From Deltaproteobacteria bacterium (GTDB lineage Bacteria > Lernaellota > Lernaellaia > JACKCT01): a DNA stretch of 64,000 nucleotides. The stretch is taken from the NCBI GenBank assembly GCA_027493875.1, contig JAOSJX010000023.1:654539-718538 (forward strand), in the 5' to 3' direction. The notes below the pieces were generated by a model. That model was not told where the DNA came from. It searched no databases and saw only the letters and a program-made list of their open reading frames with translations. The number at the start of each line of letters is the position of its first letter. Within the stretch, counting starts at the first letter, position 1. Of this stretch, positions 12,586-22,859 are shown one piece after another. The position numbers and the translations under genes are program-made.

Positions 12586-13901
12586 TACGCGACCTGGCCA
12601 TCCTGGCGGCGCTTCTCGGCCTCGTGTGGTTCGTGAACGGCGTCAATCTTGGTTATGAATTCGCCCTGGGCGACCAGGGGGCTTTGGCGTTCGGTTTCAT
12701 CCTCCTCGCCTCGTTCATTATCGGAGGCATGACGCGGCACCTGAAAATGCCGCGGATCACCGGCTACCTGATCGCCGGACTGATTTTCGGGCCGTCGATC
12801 CTCGGCCGCCTCGTCCCGGTCCTCGGGATTCTCACACCGGAGGTCGTCCGCGAACTTTCCATATTCAATTCCATCGCGCTGGGTCTTATCGCGTTTTCCG
12901 CGGGCGGCGAACTGAAAATCGAGGCGCTGCGTCCGCGGGCCGGGGCCATCGCCCGCCTCACCGTGTGGAGAATCGTCCTGCTGTTTTTCGGAACGGCGGC
13001 CCTGGTCATTGCGTGCGGCGGCCTGCTGCCGTGGCCCGGCGGCGGAGGAATCGGAACGACCGCCGGAATGGCGATCCTCTTCGGCGCGGCGGCGCTGGCG
13101 AAATCGCCGGCCTCGACCATCGCGCTCATCATCGAATACGAGGCCAAGGGTCCGATGACCACCACGGTGCTCGGAACGACGCTGCTCGGCGACGTCGTCA
13201 TTCTCATCATGTTTTCCGTTGCGATGATCGCGGCGAAAATCCTGCTTGTCGCGGGCGCCACCGCCGACATCGCTTTCGCGGGCCTGATCGTGTGGGAGGT
13301 GATCGGGTCATTGGCGATCGGCACGGCGCTCGGTTACCTCTTGGCGCAGTACATGACCTACGTCGGCCGCGAAATGCCGATCATCCTGGTGGCGCTGTCC
13401 TTTCTCGCGCTGGAATTGGCGCGCGAGATGCATCTCTCCGGGATGCTCATCTGCCTGGCCGCCGGATTCTATGTCGAAAATTTTACCGGCAAAGGCGACC
13501 GGTTGATCCAGGCGATCGACCGATATTCGCTTCCGCTTTTCGTTCTCTTTTTCACGATCGCCGGCGCCGGGCTCGATCTGTCGGTGCTGGCCGGTATGTG
13601 GCCCGTTGTGCTATTTCTCGTGTTGACGAGACTTGTTCTGACCTGGTTGTCCGCATGGCTGGGACGACGGGGCGATCCGGAGCTTGACCTCCCCGGCCGC
13701 ACCATGTGGACGGGATTCGTCACGCAAGCCGGGGTCACCCTGGGCATCGCGGAGTTGATCGGACGGGAGATTCCGGGCATCGGACCCGAAATCAAAACGA
13801 TCATCGTCGCCGGCATCGCGGTCAACCAGATTATCGGACCGATCGCCTTCCGATACGGCCTGCTCCCGTTCGGGCGAGGCCACCGTTTCGGCCTGAAATA
13901 A
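12582..13901 (+). CDS. Cation/proton antiporter, CPA family
   Basis: An unbroken 439-residue antiporter with about 12-13 helices. ATG at 12582 overlaps the preceding stop. Kef/NapA-type features are RHLKMPRITGYLIAGLIFGP near residues 45-64, IALGLIAFSAGGELK around 95, and AALAKSPASTIALIIEYEAK, where the Lys/Glu pair lies in the usual half-helix region. The loop MTTTVLGTTLLGDVVILIMF carries the conserved Asp of the ion site. It ends soon after the last helix with no cytoplasmic regulatory domain, so EIIA-like and PII-like partners upstream could supply regulation. It is a distant relative of its neighbour, not a recent duplicate. Confidence 0.82.
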   Translation: MIRDLAILAALLGLVWFVNGVNLGYEFALGDQGALAFGFILLASFIIGGMTRHLKMPRITGYLIAGLIFGPSILGRLVPVLGILTPEVVRELSIFNSIALGLIAFSAGGELKIEALRPRAGAIARLTVWRIVLLFFGTAALVIACGGLLPWPGGGGIGTTAGMAILFGAAALAKSPASTIALIIEYEAKGPMTTTVLGTTLLGDVVILIMFSVAMIAAKILLVAGATADIAFAGLIVWEVIGSLAIGTALGYLLAQYMTYVGREMPIILVALSFLALELAREMHLSGMLICLAAGFYVENFTGKGDRLIQAIDRYSLPLFVLFFTIAGAGLDLSVLAGMWPVVLFLVLTRLVLTWLSAWLGRRGDPELDLPGRTMWTGFVTQAGVTLGIAELIGREIPGIGPEIKTIIVAGIAVNQIIGPIAFRYGLLPFGRGHRFGLK

Positions 13902-13951
13902 TTTTTTAGCGCCGCACGATCGCGGGAAGCGGCCTCAGAGGAGATATCCCC

Positions 13952-15787
13952 GTGCCGGACGCGCACCTGACCGAAACGCTTCTGGTCGGCTTGACGCTGA
14001 TTTTGGCGATCGGCGTCGCCGCGCAGCTTCTCGCGTGGCGTCTTCGCATCCCGTCCATTCTGATTCTGCTGCTCGTGGCGTTCGCCGTCGGACCTTTGAG
14101 CGGCCTCATCGATCCCGACGCCATGCTCGGTAACCTGCTCTTCCCGATTGTTTCTCTTTCGGTCGCGATCATTCTTTTCGAAGGCGGCCTTAACCTGCGT
14201 TTATCGGAGCTCGAGCAAATCGGCACGGTTGTGCGCAACCTCATCACCATCGGCGCCTTTGTCACGCTTCTGGTCGGCTGCGCGGGCGCCCATTTTCTCC
14301 TGGGCATGGAGTGGCCGCTCGCCGTATTGCTCGGCGCGATTCTCACCGTGACCGGCCCGACCGTCATCATTCCCATGCTCGCCTCCCTGCATGCGCGCCG
14401 GCTTCCGAGCCTCGTTCTCAAATGGGAAGGCATCACCATCGACCCGATCGGCGCGACGCTGGCCGTGCTCGTGTTCGAATCCATTCTCGCCGCGGACGCC
14501 GCGCGCGGCTCGATGATCGTCCTGCTCGGTCTCGCGGGGACCGTCATCGCCGGCGCCTTTTGCGGACTGGCGGCGTCGTACCTCCTGATTCACGCCCTCA
14601 AGCGGTTTTGGATACCGGACTTCCTTCAAATCCCGATCGCTCTCGGCGCGGTGCTCGCCGCGTTCGCGGCGTCGAACAGCATTCAACCCGAGTCCGGATT
14701 GCTCGCCGTGACCCTCATGGGCATCGTCCTGGCGAATCAGCGGGACGTGTATATCCGCCACATCATCGAGTTCAAGGAAACACTGCGCGTTCTTTTGATT
14801 TCCGTTCTGTTCATTGTACTCGGCGCGCGCGTCCGCCTCGAACATCTTACGGAGGTCGGATGGGCCGGCGCCGCGTTTCTTGCGTTGATGATTTTTGTCG
14901 CCCGCCCCCTTTCGGTATGGCTCTCGACGCTGCGGTCCGGGCTCGGGTTTCCGGAAAAGGCCCTGCTCGCGTGGATGGCTCCGCGCGGTATCGTCGCCGC
15001 GGCCGTCTCCGCGGTGTTCGGCCTGTACCTGACGCGCGCGGGATATCCCGGCGCCGAAAAGCTTGTGCCTTACACGCTGCTGATCGTCGTGGGGACGGTG
15101 GCCTTCTACGGGCTGACCACGCCGATCATCGCGCGTTATCTCGGCGTGTCGCAACCCGATCCCCAGGGACTTCTCATCGTCGGCGCGCACGACTGGACGC
15201 GGCAGATCGCGTCGGTTCTGCAAACCGAAGGCTTTTTCGTGCTGCTCGTCGACACGAATTGGGCCAACGTCAACGCCGCGAAAATGGAAGGCCTGCCCGC
15301 GTATTTCGGCAATATCCTCCAAACGCACACGATCGAGGAAATCGAGCTTCACGGCGTCGGTTCATTGCTCGCCATGACAAGCAACGACGAGATCAATGCG
15401 CTCGCTTGCATGAATATGGTGCGCCATTTCGGTCAGGCGAAGATCTACCAAATGGCCGATGACGGCGATGAACCGGAAAGCGCCAAGGCGCACATTCAGG
15501 GCCGCGTTCTCTTCGGCAAAGGCGTGACGTATGCGCAGCTGCAACATCGGTTCGACGCGGGGGCGCGCGTGAAGAAAACTCCGCTCACCGAGGAATACGG
15601 TTACGACGATTTTCTCGCACAATACGGCCGCTCGGCTTTGCCGCTCTTTCTGGTCCGCGACGAAGAGCAATTGGTGGTGTTGACGGCGGACACGGCGGAG
15701 AAACCGGAGCCGGGCGACACCGTCGTCGCGTTGGTCGACGGTGAAACGACGGCCGGCGAGCCTACCCCGCCATCGGCCTCGGATTAA
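13952..15787 (+). CDS. Na+(K+)/H+ antiporter (CPA1/NhaP type) with TrkA-N domain
   Basis: A 611-residue fusion. Residues 1-400 form the CPA1 antiporter: RIPSILILLLVAFAVGPLSG, VAIILFEGGLNLRLSELEQ, the exchange site LTVTGPTVIIPML and KWEGITIDPIGATLAVLVFE, then MAPRGIVAAAVSAVFGLYL. Residues from about 405 form a Rossmann TrkA-N/RCK domain starting QGLLIVGAHDWTRQIASVLQ, with the acidic strand end VLLVDTN and NALACMNMVRHFGQAKIYQM. RCK domains gate transport by binding nucleotides or ions. GTG at 13952 follows GAGGAGA. There is a 50-bp gap to the previous gene. The frame is unbroken. Confidence 0.9.
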   Translation: MPDAHLTETLLVGLTLILAIGVAAQLLAWRLRIPSILILLLVAFAVGPLSGLIDPDAMLGNLLFPIVSLSVAIILFEGGLNLRLSELEQIGTVVRNLITIGAFVTLLVGCAGAHFLLGMEWPLAVLLGAILTVTGPTVIIPMLASLHARRLPSLVLKWEGITIDPIGATLAVLVFESILAADAARGSMIVLLGLAGTVIAGAFCGLAASYLLIHALKRFWIPDFLQIPIALGAVLAAFAASNSIQPESGLLAVTLMGIVLANQRDVYIRHIIEFKETLRVLLISVLFIVLGARVRLEHLTEVGWAGAAFLALMIFVARPLSVWLSTLRSGLGFPEKALLAWMAPRGIVAAAVSAVFGLYLTRAGYPGAEKLVPYTLLIVVGTVAFYGLTTPIIARYLGVSQPDPQGLLIVGAHDWTRQIASVLQTEGFFVLLVDTNWANVNAAKMEGLPAYFGNILQTHTIEEIELHGVGSLLAMTSNDEINALACMNMVRHFGQAKIYQMADDGDEPESAKAHIQGRVLFGKGVTYAQLQHRFDAGARVKKTPLTEEYGYDDFLAQYGRSALPLFLVRDEEQLVVLTADTAEKPEPGDTVVALVDGETTAGEPTPPSASD

Positions 15788-16221
15788 CGGCGCCCCGCCG
15801 AATAAGCATCTGAAGCAGCGAATACATCCAGCAGCCGACGCAGATCTCGGCAAACGCTTCGAGCGCCGCAAAACTCGCCAGGAGTGACGCGGCCGCGATC
15901 GCGGCGGCGCCGGCGCCCGTATACCACATCACCGCGATCGCGACGCTGAAAACAAAACCGATTTTCGCGGCGAACAATTTCGGCGCCGCGTGGATCGGCC
16001 GGTCGGTGACCTTCATCGCGCGAAGCGAAGCCGCTGAGGGCCGCGATCGGGCTCCACCGTTGAAGGAAACCGCGAAGAAAAAAGTCGGCGGCGAGAAAGA
16101 AAATAACCGCCTTCCCCGGCGTCGTGATAAACGCGAGCGCAAATAGAAACACGAATAACGCATTTAATCGGACGCGTGATTTCCCGACGCGCCCGTCCGG
16201 CGCGGATGTTGCGGCGGCCAT
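15762..16221 (-). CDS. DUF4395-like membrane protein (one frame break)
   Basis: A small membrane protein of about 150 residues with four hydrophobic segments. It begins MAATSAPDGR-like (ATG 16221), then NALFVFLFALAFITTPGKAV and FFLAADFFLRGF. After a slip near 16030 it continues APKLFAAKIGFVFSVAIAVM and ends with a Cys-containing segment AFAEICVGCWMYSLLQML. The N-terminal basic stretch, TPGK-like turn, AAKIG and CVGCW are DUF4395 traits; function unknown. Its end overlaps the end of the antiporter by 26 bp. Confidence 0.7.
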
Positions 16222-16332
16222 GCGGTCCTCCTTCGGTCAGCCCTCCGTTCAGGCTATCCCCCATATACGACTAAGTCAATAGATTTAGTACAGATTATCT
16301 TAGAATCACTATATCTATTTGATTTCAATGGA

Positions 16333-17412
16333 CTAAACGCTCTCTTCTTTGGTCAAAAACAGCGTTTGCGTGGGATAGGCGAATTCCAGGCCTTCGCCTT
16401 CAAAGCGCTCGACGATCGCCAGATTGATCGCCTGCTGAATGTCCATGTACTCGTTGTAGTCGCGGTTGAGGACGTAGTAGACGACTTCGAAATTGAGCGA
16501 AAAGTCGCCGAAAGCCTGAAAGTGCGCCCGGTCGAACCGCGTTTTTCCCTGCGCCTCGATGATGCCGCGAAGAATTTCCGGGATCTTTGCGAGTTTCTCC
16601 TTGGGCGTCTGGTACGTCACGCCGAGCCGGAACAGAACGCGGCGTTCCGCCATGCGCTGATAGTTCCGAATGCGGCTCTGCAGAAGATCGTTGTTGGCGA
16701 AAACGAGTTGCTCGCCCGTCAGACTCCGCACGCGCGTGGTTTTCACGCCGATTTTTTCGATGGTGCCCATGTGCTCGCCCACGACAATGTAGTCTCCGGC
16801 CACGAACGGCTTGTCCAAAATGATCGATACCGACGCCAGGAGATCGCCGAGCATGTTCTGCACCGCGAGCGCGACGGCGATGCCGCCGACCCCGAGACCG
16901 GCGACCAGTGTCGTGATGTTCACGCCGAGGTTGTCGAGCATGAGCAGCGCGACCGCCGCCCAAATCACCAGGCGCGCGACAAAATTAATCGTCGCGAATC
17001 CCGTCGTGCTGGCGATGTCCTCTTCCGCCCGTTTGCGAATGGACCGCTGGATAAAGAACGCGACGAGGCGGTTCGCCCAAAGACCGCCTTGGAAAAGCAG
17101 AACGAGGACGACGACGGTCGAAATCTTATGACGAACGGCCGGCGAAAGCGCGAGCGTCAGGGACGCCGCATATAGAGAGGTCGCCATCAGAAGAACGAGT
17201 TTTGTCTGATCCAACAGTTGCACGACCACGTCGTCCAGGTCGGTCGCCGTGCGTTCGGCGATCCGCCGGGCGCGGACGAGGAGAACGGCCTTGACGATCC
17301 TTAGCGCCGCCGTCCCCAGAACAACGATCGCCGCGGCCACCAACCAATCCAGCAGATTGTTGCCGAAAAACTCGTAGGCCGACGCTCCCGGAAAAATCTC
17401 GGACAAATTCAC
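16333..17412 (-). CDS. MscS-family mechanosensitive channel
   Basis: A 359-residue small-conductance mechanosensitive channel homologue, which opens under membrane tension to release solutes. There are about four or five helices in the first 180 residues, more than the three of E. coli MscS. The pore helix is Gly/Ala-rich: NITTLVAGLGVGGIAVALAV, then QNMLGDLLASVSIILDKPF, the family signature. The beta domain follows (GDYIVVGEHMGTIEKIGVKT, RVRSLTGEQLVFANNDLLQS), and the C-terminal domain ends EGLEFAYPTQTLFL. The frame is intact. The flanking gap 16222-16332 is AT-rich. Confidence 0.94.
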   Translation of the reverse strand: MNLSEIFPGASAYEFFGNNLLDWLVAAAIVVLGTAALRIVKAVLLVRARRIAERTATDLDDVVVQLLDQTKLVLLMATSLYAASLTLALSPAVRHKISTVVVLVLLFQGGLWANRLVAFFIQRSIRKRAEEDIASTTGFATINFVARLVIWAAVALLMLDNLGVNITTLVAGLGVGGIAVALAVQNMLGDLLASVSIILDKPFVAGDYIVVGEHMGTIEKIGVKTTRVRSLTGEQLVFANNDLLQSRIRNYQRMAERRVLFRLGVTYQTPKEKLAKIPEILRGIIEAQGKTRFDRAHFQAFGDFSLNFEVVYYVLNRDYNEYMDIQQAINLAIVERFEGEGLEFAYPTQTLFLTKEESV

Positions 17413-17486
17413 GAATCCGGCTCCTCAAGTTGATGCAAGGGATGCGTTATTGGTAACACGCACCGTCGACAAGGCACAACCGCGCC

Positions 17487-17963
17487 TTACCCGAGAACGA
17501 AATCGCTTTCGAAGATCTCGTACACGGCGCGCTTCATGCCAAGGCGGGCATAGGCACGTTGCGCCGTGAGGTTTTCGCGCTCCACATAGAGACGCAAGCC
17601 GCAAACGTCGTCCCGGCGGCGCGCTTCGCCGTCCAAAAACCGGTATAGCGCGGAAAACACTCCGGTTCGCCGCGCGTCAGGCACCACATACACGGACTGA
17701 ATCCACCAGAAATCGCCGTTGCGCCAATCGCTCCACTCCGTCGTAACCATGAGTTGGCCGACAACGCGGCTGTCGCGCTCCGCGATGAGATAAAATCCCC
17801 GGGACGGTTCGCGGAAAAGCGAGCGGACGCCCGCCAACGTTCGCGCCGCGTCGAGTTCCTTCCGCTCGGTTTCGAGCGCCATGGCGCGATTGTGCCGCGC
17901 GATCGTTTCCGCATCGTCGGTTGTTCCGCGCCGGATTCGAATCGTGTCCACGTTGCTTTCCAT
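17487..17963 (-). CDS. GNAT-family N-acetyltransferase
   Basis: A 158-residue GNAT protein, transferring an acetyl group from acetyl-CoA to an unknown amine. Start ATG 17963 (MESNVDTIRIRRGTTDDAET). The fold is clear: beta2-3 SRGFYLIAERDSRVVGQLMV, beta4 VYVVPDARRTGVFSALYRFL (the CoA loop R-R-x-G-V-x-S/A), and beta5-alpha4 GLRLYVERENLTAQRAYARL ahead of GMKRAVYEIFE. It is single-copy with its own spacing; its 5' end lies 50 bp from the divergent sulfatase-fold gene. Confidence 0.88.
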   Translation of the reverse strand: MESNVDTIRIRRGTTDDAETIARHNRAMALETERKELDAARTLAGVRSLFREPSRGFYLIAERDSRVVGQLMVTTEWSDWRNGDFWWIQSVYVVPDARRTGVFSALYRFLDGEARRRDDVCGLRLYVERENLTAQRAYARLGMKRAVYEIFESDFVLG

Positions 17964-18012
17964 CGGCAAGCTCCTTGAAGCGACCGTAACGCTTCTATAG
18001 AATCCGGCCCCC

Positions 18013-19485
18013 ATGAGCAAGACGAAACGAGGCGACATCACCGCGACGGACAGCCGCATCGGCCTCCGCCTTGGGGCGTGGACCGTGGTGCTCTACGCCG
18101 CCCTCCTCGGCGCCCTGGGCGCGGCGGCGGCGCGTAACGCGGCCGTCGAAACGCGTGACGGCGGAGCCGCGTCATCTCGTTTTTGTCGTGCTTGATACGC
18201 TGCGCGCGGACCGCATGCAGATCTACGGCCACAAGCGCAAGACGACGCCGTACCTGAAACGCCATGCGCAGGATTTTCTCCGCTTCGCCAACGTCGAGGC
18301 GGTGGCGCCGTGGACCGTGCCCAATCATTCCACCATGTTCACCGGCCTGTGGCCCGCCGAGCATAAGGCGCAATGGGGACGCATCTTTCTCCGCGACGAG
18401 TTCGACACGCTCGCGGAAATCCTTCGCGGCGCCGGCTTCGCGACCGCCGCGCTGTCGGCCAACCCGTTCGTCGCGGAAAAATTCGGGTTCGGCCAGGGGT
18501 TTGACGAGTTCCGGCGCATCAAAGGCACGTGGTATAAAAAAACGCAGAAAATTCTCGATATGATTCCGAAAACGGTCGACGACGCCCTGGAGCGCCAGGA
18601 CCGTTTCTTCCTCTTCGTGAACGTGATGGACGCGCACATCCCCTACAATACGAAGCGCTACGGAAAAGCTTTCGGCGTTTCCGATTCCGGTCCGGCGAGC
18701 GACTACAAAGTCAAATGGGAGATCAACGCGGGGAAACGGCCGTTCACGGACGGCGACAAGCAAACGAACCAGGCCGCCTACGACGCCGCGGTCCGTTACC
18801 TCGACGATGTGGTCCGCGACGTGCTGAAGATTTTCGAACGCAAGGGCCTTCTTAAAAAAACCGTCTTCGTGTTCACGTCAGATCACGGCGACGGCCTCGG
18901 TTTTCATCCGGAGATCGGGCACGAAATCAGCGTGTGGGAGGAGCAACTGCGCGTGCCGCTGATCGCCCGCCTGCCGAACCGCCGGCACGGCGGCGAGGTT
19001 TTCAGGCCGAGGACGACCCTCGCGGCCCTCGCGCCGACCGTGCTGGATTGGCTCGGCGTCGAACGGCCGGAACAGCTTCGCGAACGGCCGGACCTGTGGG
19101 AAGCCGCGTCGCAGCCGGTGACCGCCGATTACCGAAGCTAACTTCTCGAACTCGACCGAGAATTGAATATGGACATGGCGCGTAAATTTCCGGAACTCGC
19201 CGCCCGCGTCGCGCACAGCCATGTGCTGTACTGCGGAGACCATAAACTGGTCGTGACGTCCAAGGGCGAGAAATCCTTTACAACGTCGCGACGGACCCCG
19301 CGGAGCAAACCGATCTCGCGCCGTCGAGCCCGCCGGAATTTTACGAATGCGTCCGCGAGTATGAAACGCTTGTGGCGGAAGGACGATACACGTCGTTCCA
19401 AGAGGCCGTTTCCGACGCGGACCTTGAACGCGCCAAAGAGGTGCTCGACCTGGAAACGCTGCGCTCGCTGGGCTACCTGCATTAG
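18013..19485 (+). CDS. Sulfatase-fold (alkaline phosphatase superfamily) enzyme 1
   Basis: Joined length is about 490 residues, anchored by an N-terminal helix (LGAWTVVLYAALLGALGAAA). Sulfatase-family metal and fold motifs are FVVLDTLRADRMQIYG and VFTSDHGDGLGFHPEIGHE. At the nucleophile position the sequence is APWTVPNHSTMFTG, so Thr stands where sulfatases have the Cys or Ser that becomes formylglycine. It may therefore act as a phosphatase or phospho-/sulfo-transferase with a Thr nucleophile rather than a classical sulfatase. Breaks are near 18165, 19140 and 19285; the last part ends EVLDLETLRSLGYLH. Enzyme 2 follows 12 bp later and also ends LKSLGY-, so the two are paralogues. Confidence 0.82.
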
Positions 19486-19497
19486 GAGAGACCGATC

Positions 19498-20904
19498 GTA
19501 CCGCGACCCCGTCTGATATGGCTGATGCCGGCGGCCCTGCTGTTCACCGCCTCCTGTAACAAGGGACCCGAAAACCCTACCGCCTCGCGCAATCTCGTTC
19601 TAATCAGCGTCGACACGCTCCGCGCCGATCACCTTTGGTTCATACGGGTACCAACGGAACACCTCGCCGAACCTCGATAAGCCGGCGGCCGCGGGCACGC
19701 GGTCTCGACCGGTTTTACGCCTCGTCCCCCTGGACGCTGCCAAGCCACGTTTCAATCTTCACCGGCCTGACACCTCGGACGCACGGCGTGGAAGCGTTCA
19801 AGTCGTCGTTGAACGCAAGCGCGTGGCCCATGGCGCGAATTCTGAAAAAAACGCGGTTACTCCACCGCAGCGATCGTTTGCGCGCCGTATCTGGGGGAGG
19901 AGTTCGGCCTGCATCTCGGTTTCGACCGGTACGACACGGATTTGATCGCCGACGACAAGCGGATGGTTCGCACGATGAAGGTCGCCGAACGGGTGACCGA
20001 TAAAGCGCTGGCCTATCTGGACCAGCGGAAAACCGGCCGCTTTTTTCTCTTTCTCCACTATTGGGACCCTCACTACGACTACAATCCCCCGAAACGTTAC
20101 GTGGATCTGTTCGATCCGGACTACGACGGTTCGATGGACGGGATGAACATTCGTTACCGGGACGACCTGACGCCGACCATGAATCCGCGCGACCTCGAGC
20201 ATCTTTTAGCGCTCTACGACGGGGAAATTCGTTATACCGACGATCACATCGGACGTTTTCTCGACGGCCTGGCCTCCCGCGGGCTGGCGGACACGACCAT
20301 GGTCGTCGTTACCTCGGACCACGGCGAGGAGTTCCTCGAACACGGGTGGAAGGGGCACACCAATCATTGCTACGAGGAAACCGCCCGCGTGCCGCTGATC
20401 GTTCGCGTTCCGTGGATCGAGACAAAAGCGCCGGCCGTCACGCGGCTTGCCGGTCATCCCGTTATCCTGCCGACGGTTCTCGACGCGCTGGAGGTCGATG
20501 GGGAAGGAATCACCCTGCAAGGACGAAGCCTCGTCCCGCTCCTTGCCGGCCGTTCCGCGAGGCCGAGAACGGCGGTGATCTGCCGGACCCGTTACGGCCA
20601 CACCGCCCCGCCGCTCGCCTCGGTCGGCGCGTGGAATACGTTAATCGCCCGCGCCGGCATGAAGCTTCACCGCTACGGACGCGACGGCGCGAAGGCGACG
20701 GAGCTCTACAACGTGACGCGCGATCCCGGCGAAAAGACGAATCTCGCCGACGTGGAAAAGGCGACGGCAATCAAACTGACGCGCCGGTTGGACAAATCCT
20801 TGGCGAAGCAAAAGCGGGAGGGCCGGTCAACGCGTTTGGAACGGCGCGGGAAACTCAAACGCGCAACCCGCCGCGTCCTGAAAAGCCTCGGTTACACGCA
20901 ATAA
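19498..20904 (+). CDS. Sulfatase-fold lipoprotein enzyme 2 (start uncertain)
   Basis: A paralogue of the gene before it. The N-terminus LIWLMPAALLFTASC is a lipoprotein signal with Cys as the anchor. AGGAGAG at 19484 suggests a start near 19498, but the codon there is GTA, so a base error may hide it; ATG 19525 is the fallback. Metal motifs are LVLISVDTLRADHL and VVVTSDHGEEFLEHGWKGH. The nucleophile position is SPWTLPSHVSIFTG, again Thr in place of Cys/Ser. Breaks are near 19637, 19680 and 19855. The tail is strongly basic (LAKQKREGRSTRLERRGKLK). It probably acts at the inner face of an envelope membrane on a phosphate or sulfate ester. Confidence 0.8.
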
Positions 20905-20977
20905 TTCCGGTTGAAAAGCCCGCGTGTCCACCGTAAATTCGTGACCGGCGATGTCACCCGAAACCGAGGAGGTTTCA

Positions 20978-22160
20978 ATGCGATTGGTAAAATTATCGGC
21001 GATGGTGTTCGTGGCCGTGCTTCTCGTGCCGTCGATCGGCGGAACGCACGGCGGCGACGCGCGCGAGGAAGGCGCGTATCATATCGCGCCGAAAACGGCG
21101 TGGGATCAGCCGGACGCGGCGTCGATGCGCGTGGGCGACCATGAAATCAGCCGCGGCGAGTTTCTCGCCTATCTACAAACGGTGGGAGAAAACGAAATCC
21201 ACGCCGACCTTCTCCAGCGATCTTTCCAACTTCATTTCACCCTGTCGCAAGGAATCATCCGCCAACATCCCCAAGACGCCGACGATCTGTTGAAGCGGAT
21301 CGCCGCGGCCGAAACACCGAGCGAAGAAGAGGCCGGCCAACTAAAGGCGTGGATCGCCGGTCAGGCGGAGCTCTACGCCGCCATCGTCGCCTCCGCTGAT
21401 AAGGCGCGCGCCGCGGGCTTGGATAAAACACCGGAAGTCCGGGACGTCCTGGACACGTTTCACCGGCATCTCAAAGCGGATTTTCTTCAGGATCTCGTCA
21501 CCTACGGGACCATGGAGCCGACGGCGGACGCCGTCCGGGCCTACGCCGCGGGTTTGACGCCCGCGGACAAATCGGGAACGGCGGAGCTTTTTTCCGGACC
21601 CCGACACCCTGCGTCCGTTTGAACGGGCCAAGAAAGAAGAGCGCTGGAAAAAATATTTCAAGGCCATGCGAAACGCCACGGCCTTTGGACGCGATTACGA
21701 AAAAAATCAAAAACTTTCAAAAACGGCGCCCGAAACCCCCATCGCGCACGTCGGCGCTGAACCCATCGCGCTTTCCTACTTTCTCAACGTGTACGGCCCC
21801 GTTCCCAATGACGTCAATTGGAACGACATCAAGAAGTCACGCGTCCGTCTGCTCGCCGAGGTTTTCCTTCTCTCGTCGGAGTACGACCGGCTCGGTTTCG
21901 CCCGGCCCGACGTGGAGGACGAGTTCACCATGCTCGAAACGTTTCATCTGTTCGCCGTCCAGGCGGCGCGGGATCTCGGGGGAAAGGTGCTGGGCCAGCC
22001 GCCGGACGATTCGTTCGTTTTGTTGAAACAGTTGTGCGAATTTCAAAATCTTCCACGCGTACGCAACGCCTTCGTGGATGCGACGGCGGAAACGGCGCCG
22101 TGGATCGACCGCGAACTTCTCGATGCAACCGAGTGGGTCGTCGAAAAGCACGGCGATTAA
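20978..22160 (+). CDS. Periplasmic SurA/PpiC-like protein lacking an obvious PPIase domain
   Basis: ATG at 20978 follows GAGGAGG. A Sec signal (MRLVKLSAMVFVAVLLVPSI) is followed by a helical region of about 390 residues. Twice there is the pattern 'V-G-x-x-x-I-x-x-x-x-F-L': MRVGDHEISRGEFLAYLQTV near residue 50 and AHVGAEPIALSYFLNVYG near 265, like the start of each SurA-type chaperone domain. No parvulin core is visible. One base is lost near 21590 in a T run. Lying just before the membrane protein and zinc transporter genes, it might be a metal-related periplasmic chaperone, but that is only inferred from position. Confidence 0.55.
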
Positions 22161-22188
22161 GGACCCACGCTTCGATGACACGAAACGC

Positions 22189-22859
22189 ATGAACCCCGGC
22201 GACGCAACGGCGACGGCCGCCCGCGAATGGGTCGTTAAGCCTCCGAACGGCGCCCGCGAGGCGCTCTGGGTGGCCGCCGCCATCGCGGCGGTCTGGCTCG
22301 TGGTCCTCGGGCGCGCCGCGATGACCGCCGACCGTGAGGCGCCGCTGCTTTTGCGTCCCTATCAACGCCTCGCCTCCACGTTATCCGGCGACGAGCGCGC
22401 GTTGTTCCAAACCCTTCTTTCATCGGTCGGCGATATACAATCCCTTCGCGACGCGAACACCGCGTGGCCGGCCGTCGGGGCCCTCGATGCCGAGGGGTGC
22501 CGCCGTTCGACCAGGAACTTCTGCCGGGCGGTCTGCGCGGTTTCGTATGGAAAGAAAACGACGGCGGATCATGGGTCGATTACGCCGCCACGCGCGACGA
22601 CTCCACGAGTTTCATTTTGCGCGTTATCGACCTGCACGAGAAATATCATCCCCATCCGCATCCCGGCATCGATTACGATCCGCGCATGCGTCTGGCGGTG
22701 CAGGTCTGGATTTACGAGGAGCCGAACCGCGCCTACCCCGGCGAACGCCTGCCGGAAGCCGGCTGGATTTGGGTGGTGACGCCCGACGACCCGTCGCTCC
22801 GTCTCCCAAAAGCCGGCGAGCGAACCGTCGCGGCAACACCGTCCCCGGAGACGCCATGA
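22189..22859 (+). CDS. Inner-membrane anchored protein with HxHxH motif, zinc cluster
   Basis: A 223-residue protein with one N-terminal helix (EALWVAAAIAAVWLVVLGRA) and a periplasmic domain. A His-rich run KYHPHPHPGIDYDPRM lies about two-thirds along and could bind a metal ion. One base is missing near 22495 (LDAEG then VPPFDQELLPGGLRGFVWKE). Its stop overlaps the znuA start (ATGA), so it is made with the zinc transporter; a role in handing metal to the binding protein is plausible. I do not recognise a named family with certainty. Confidence 0.62.

Noticed and set aside
18013..20904. Annotating both enzymes as arylsulfatases
   Set aside because: The Cys/Ser needed for formylglycine is replaced by Thr in each, so only the fold is claimed.
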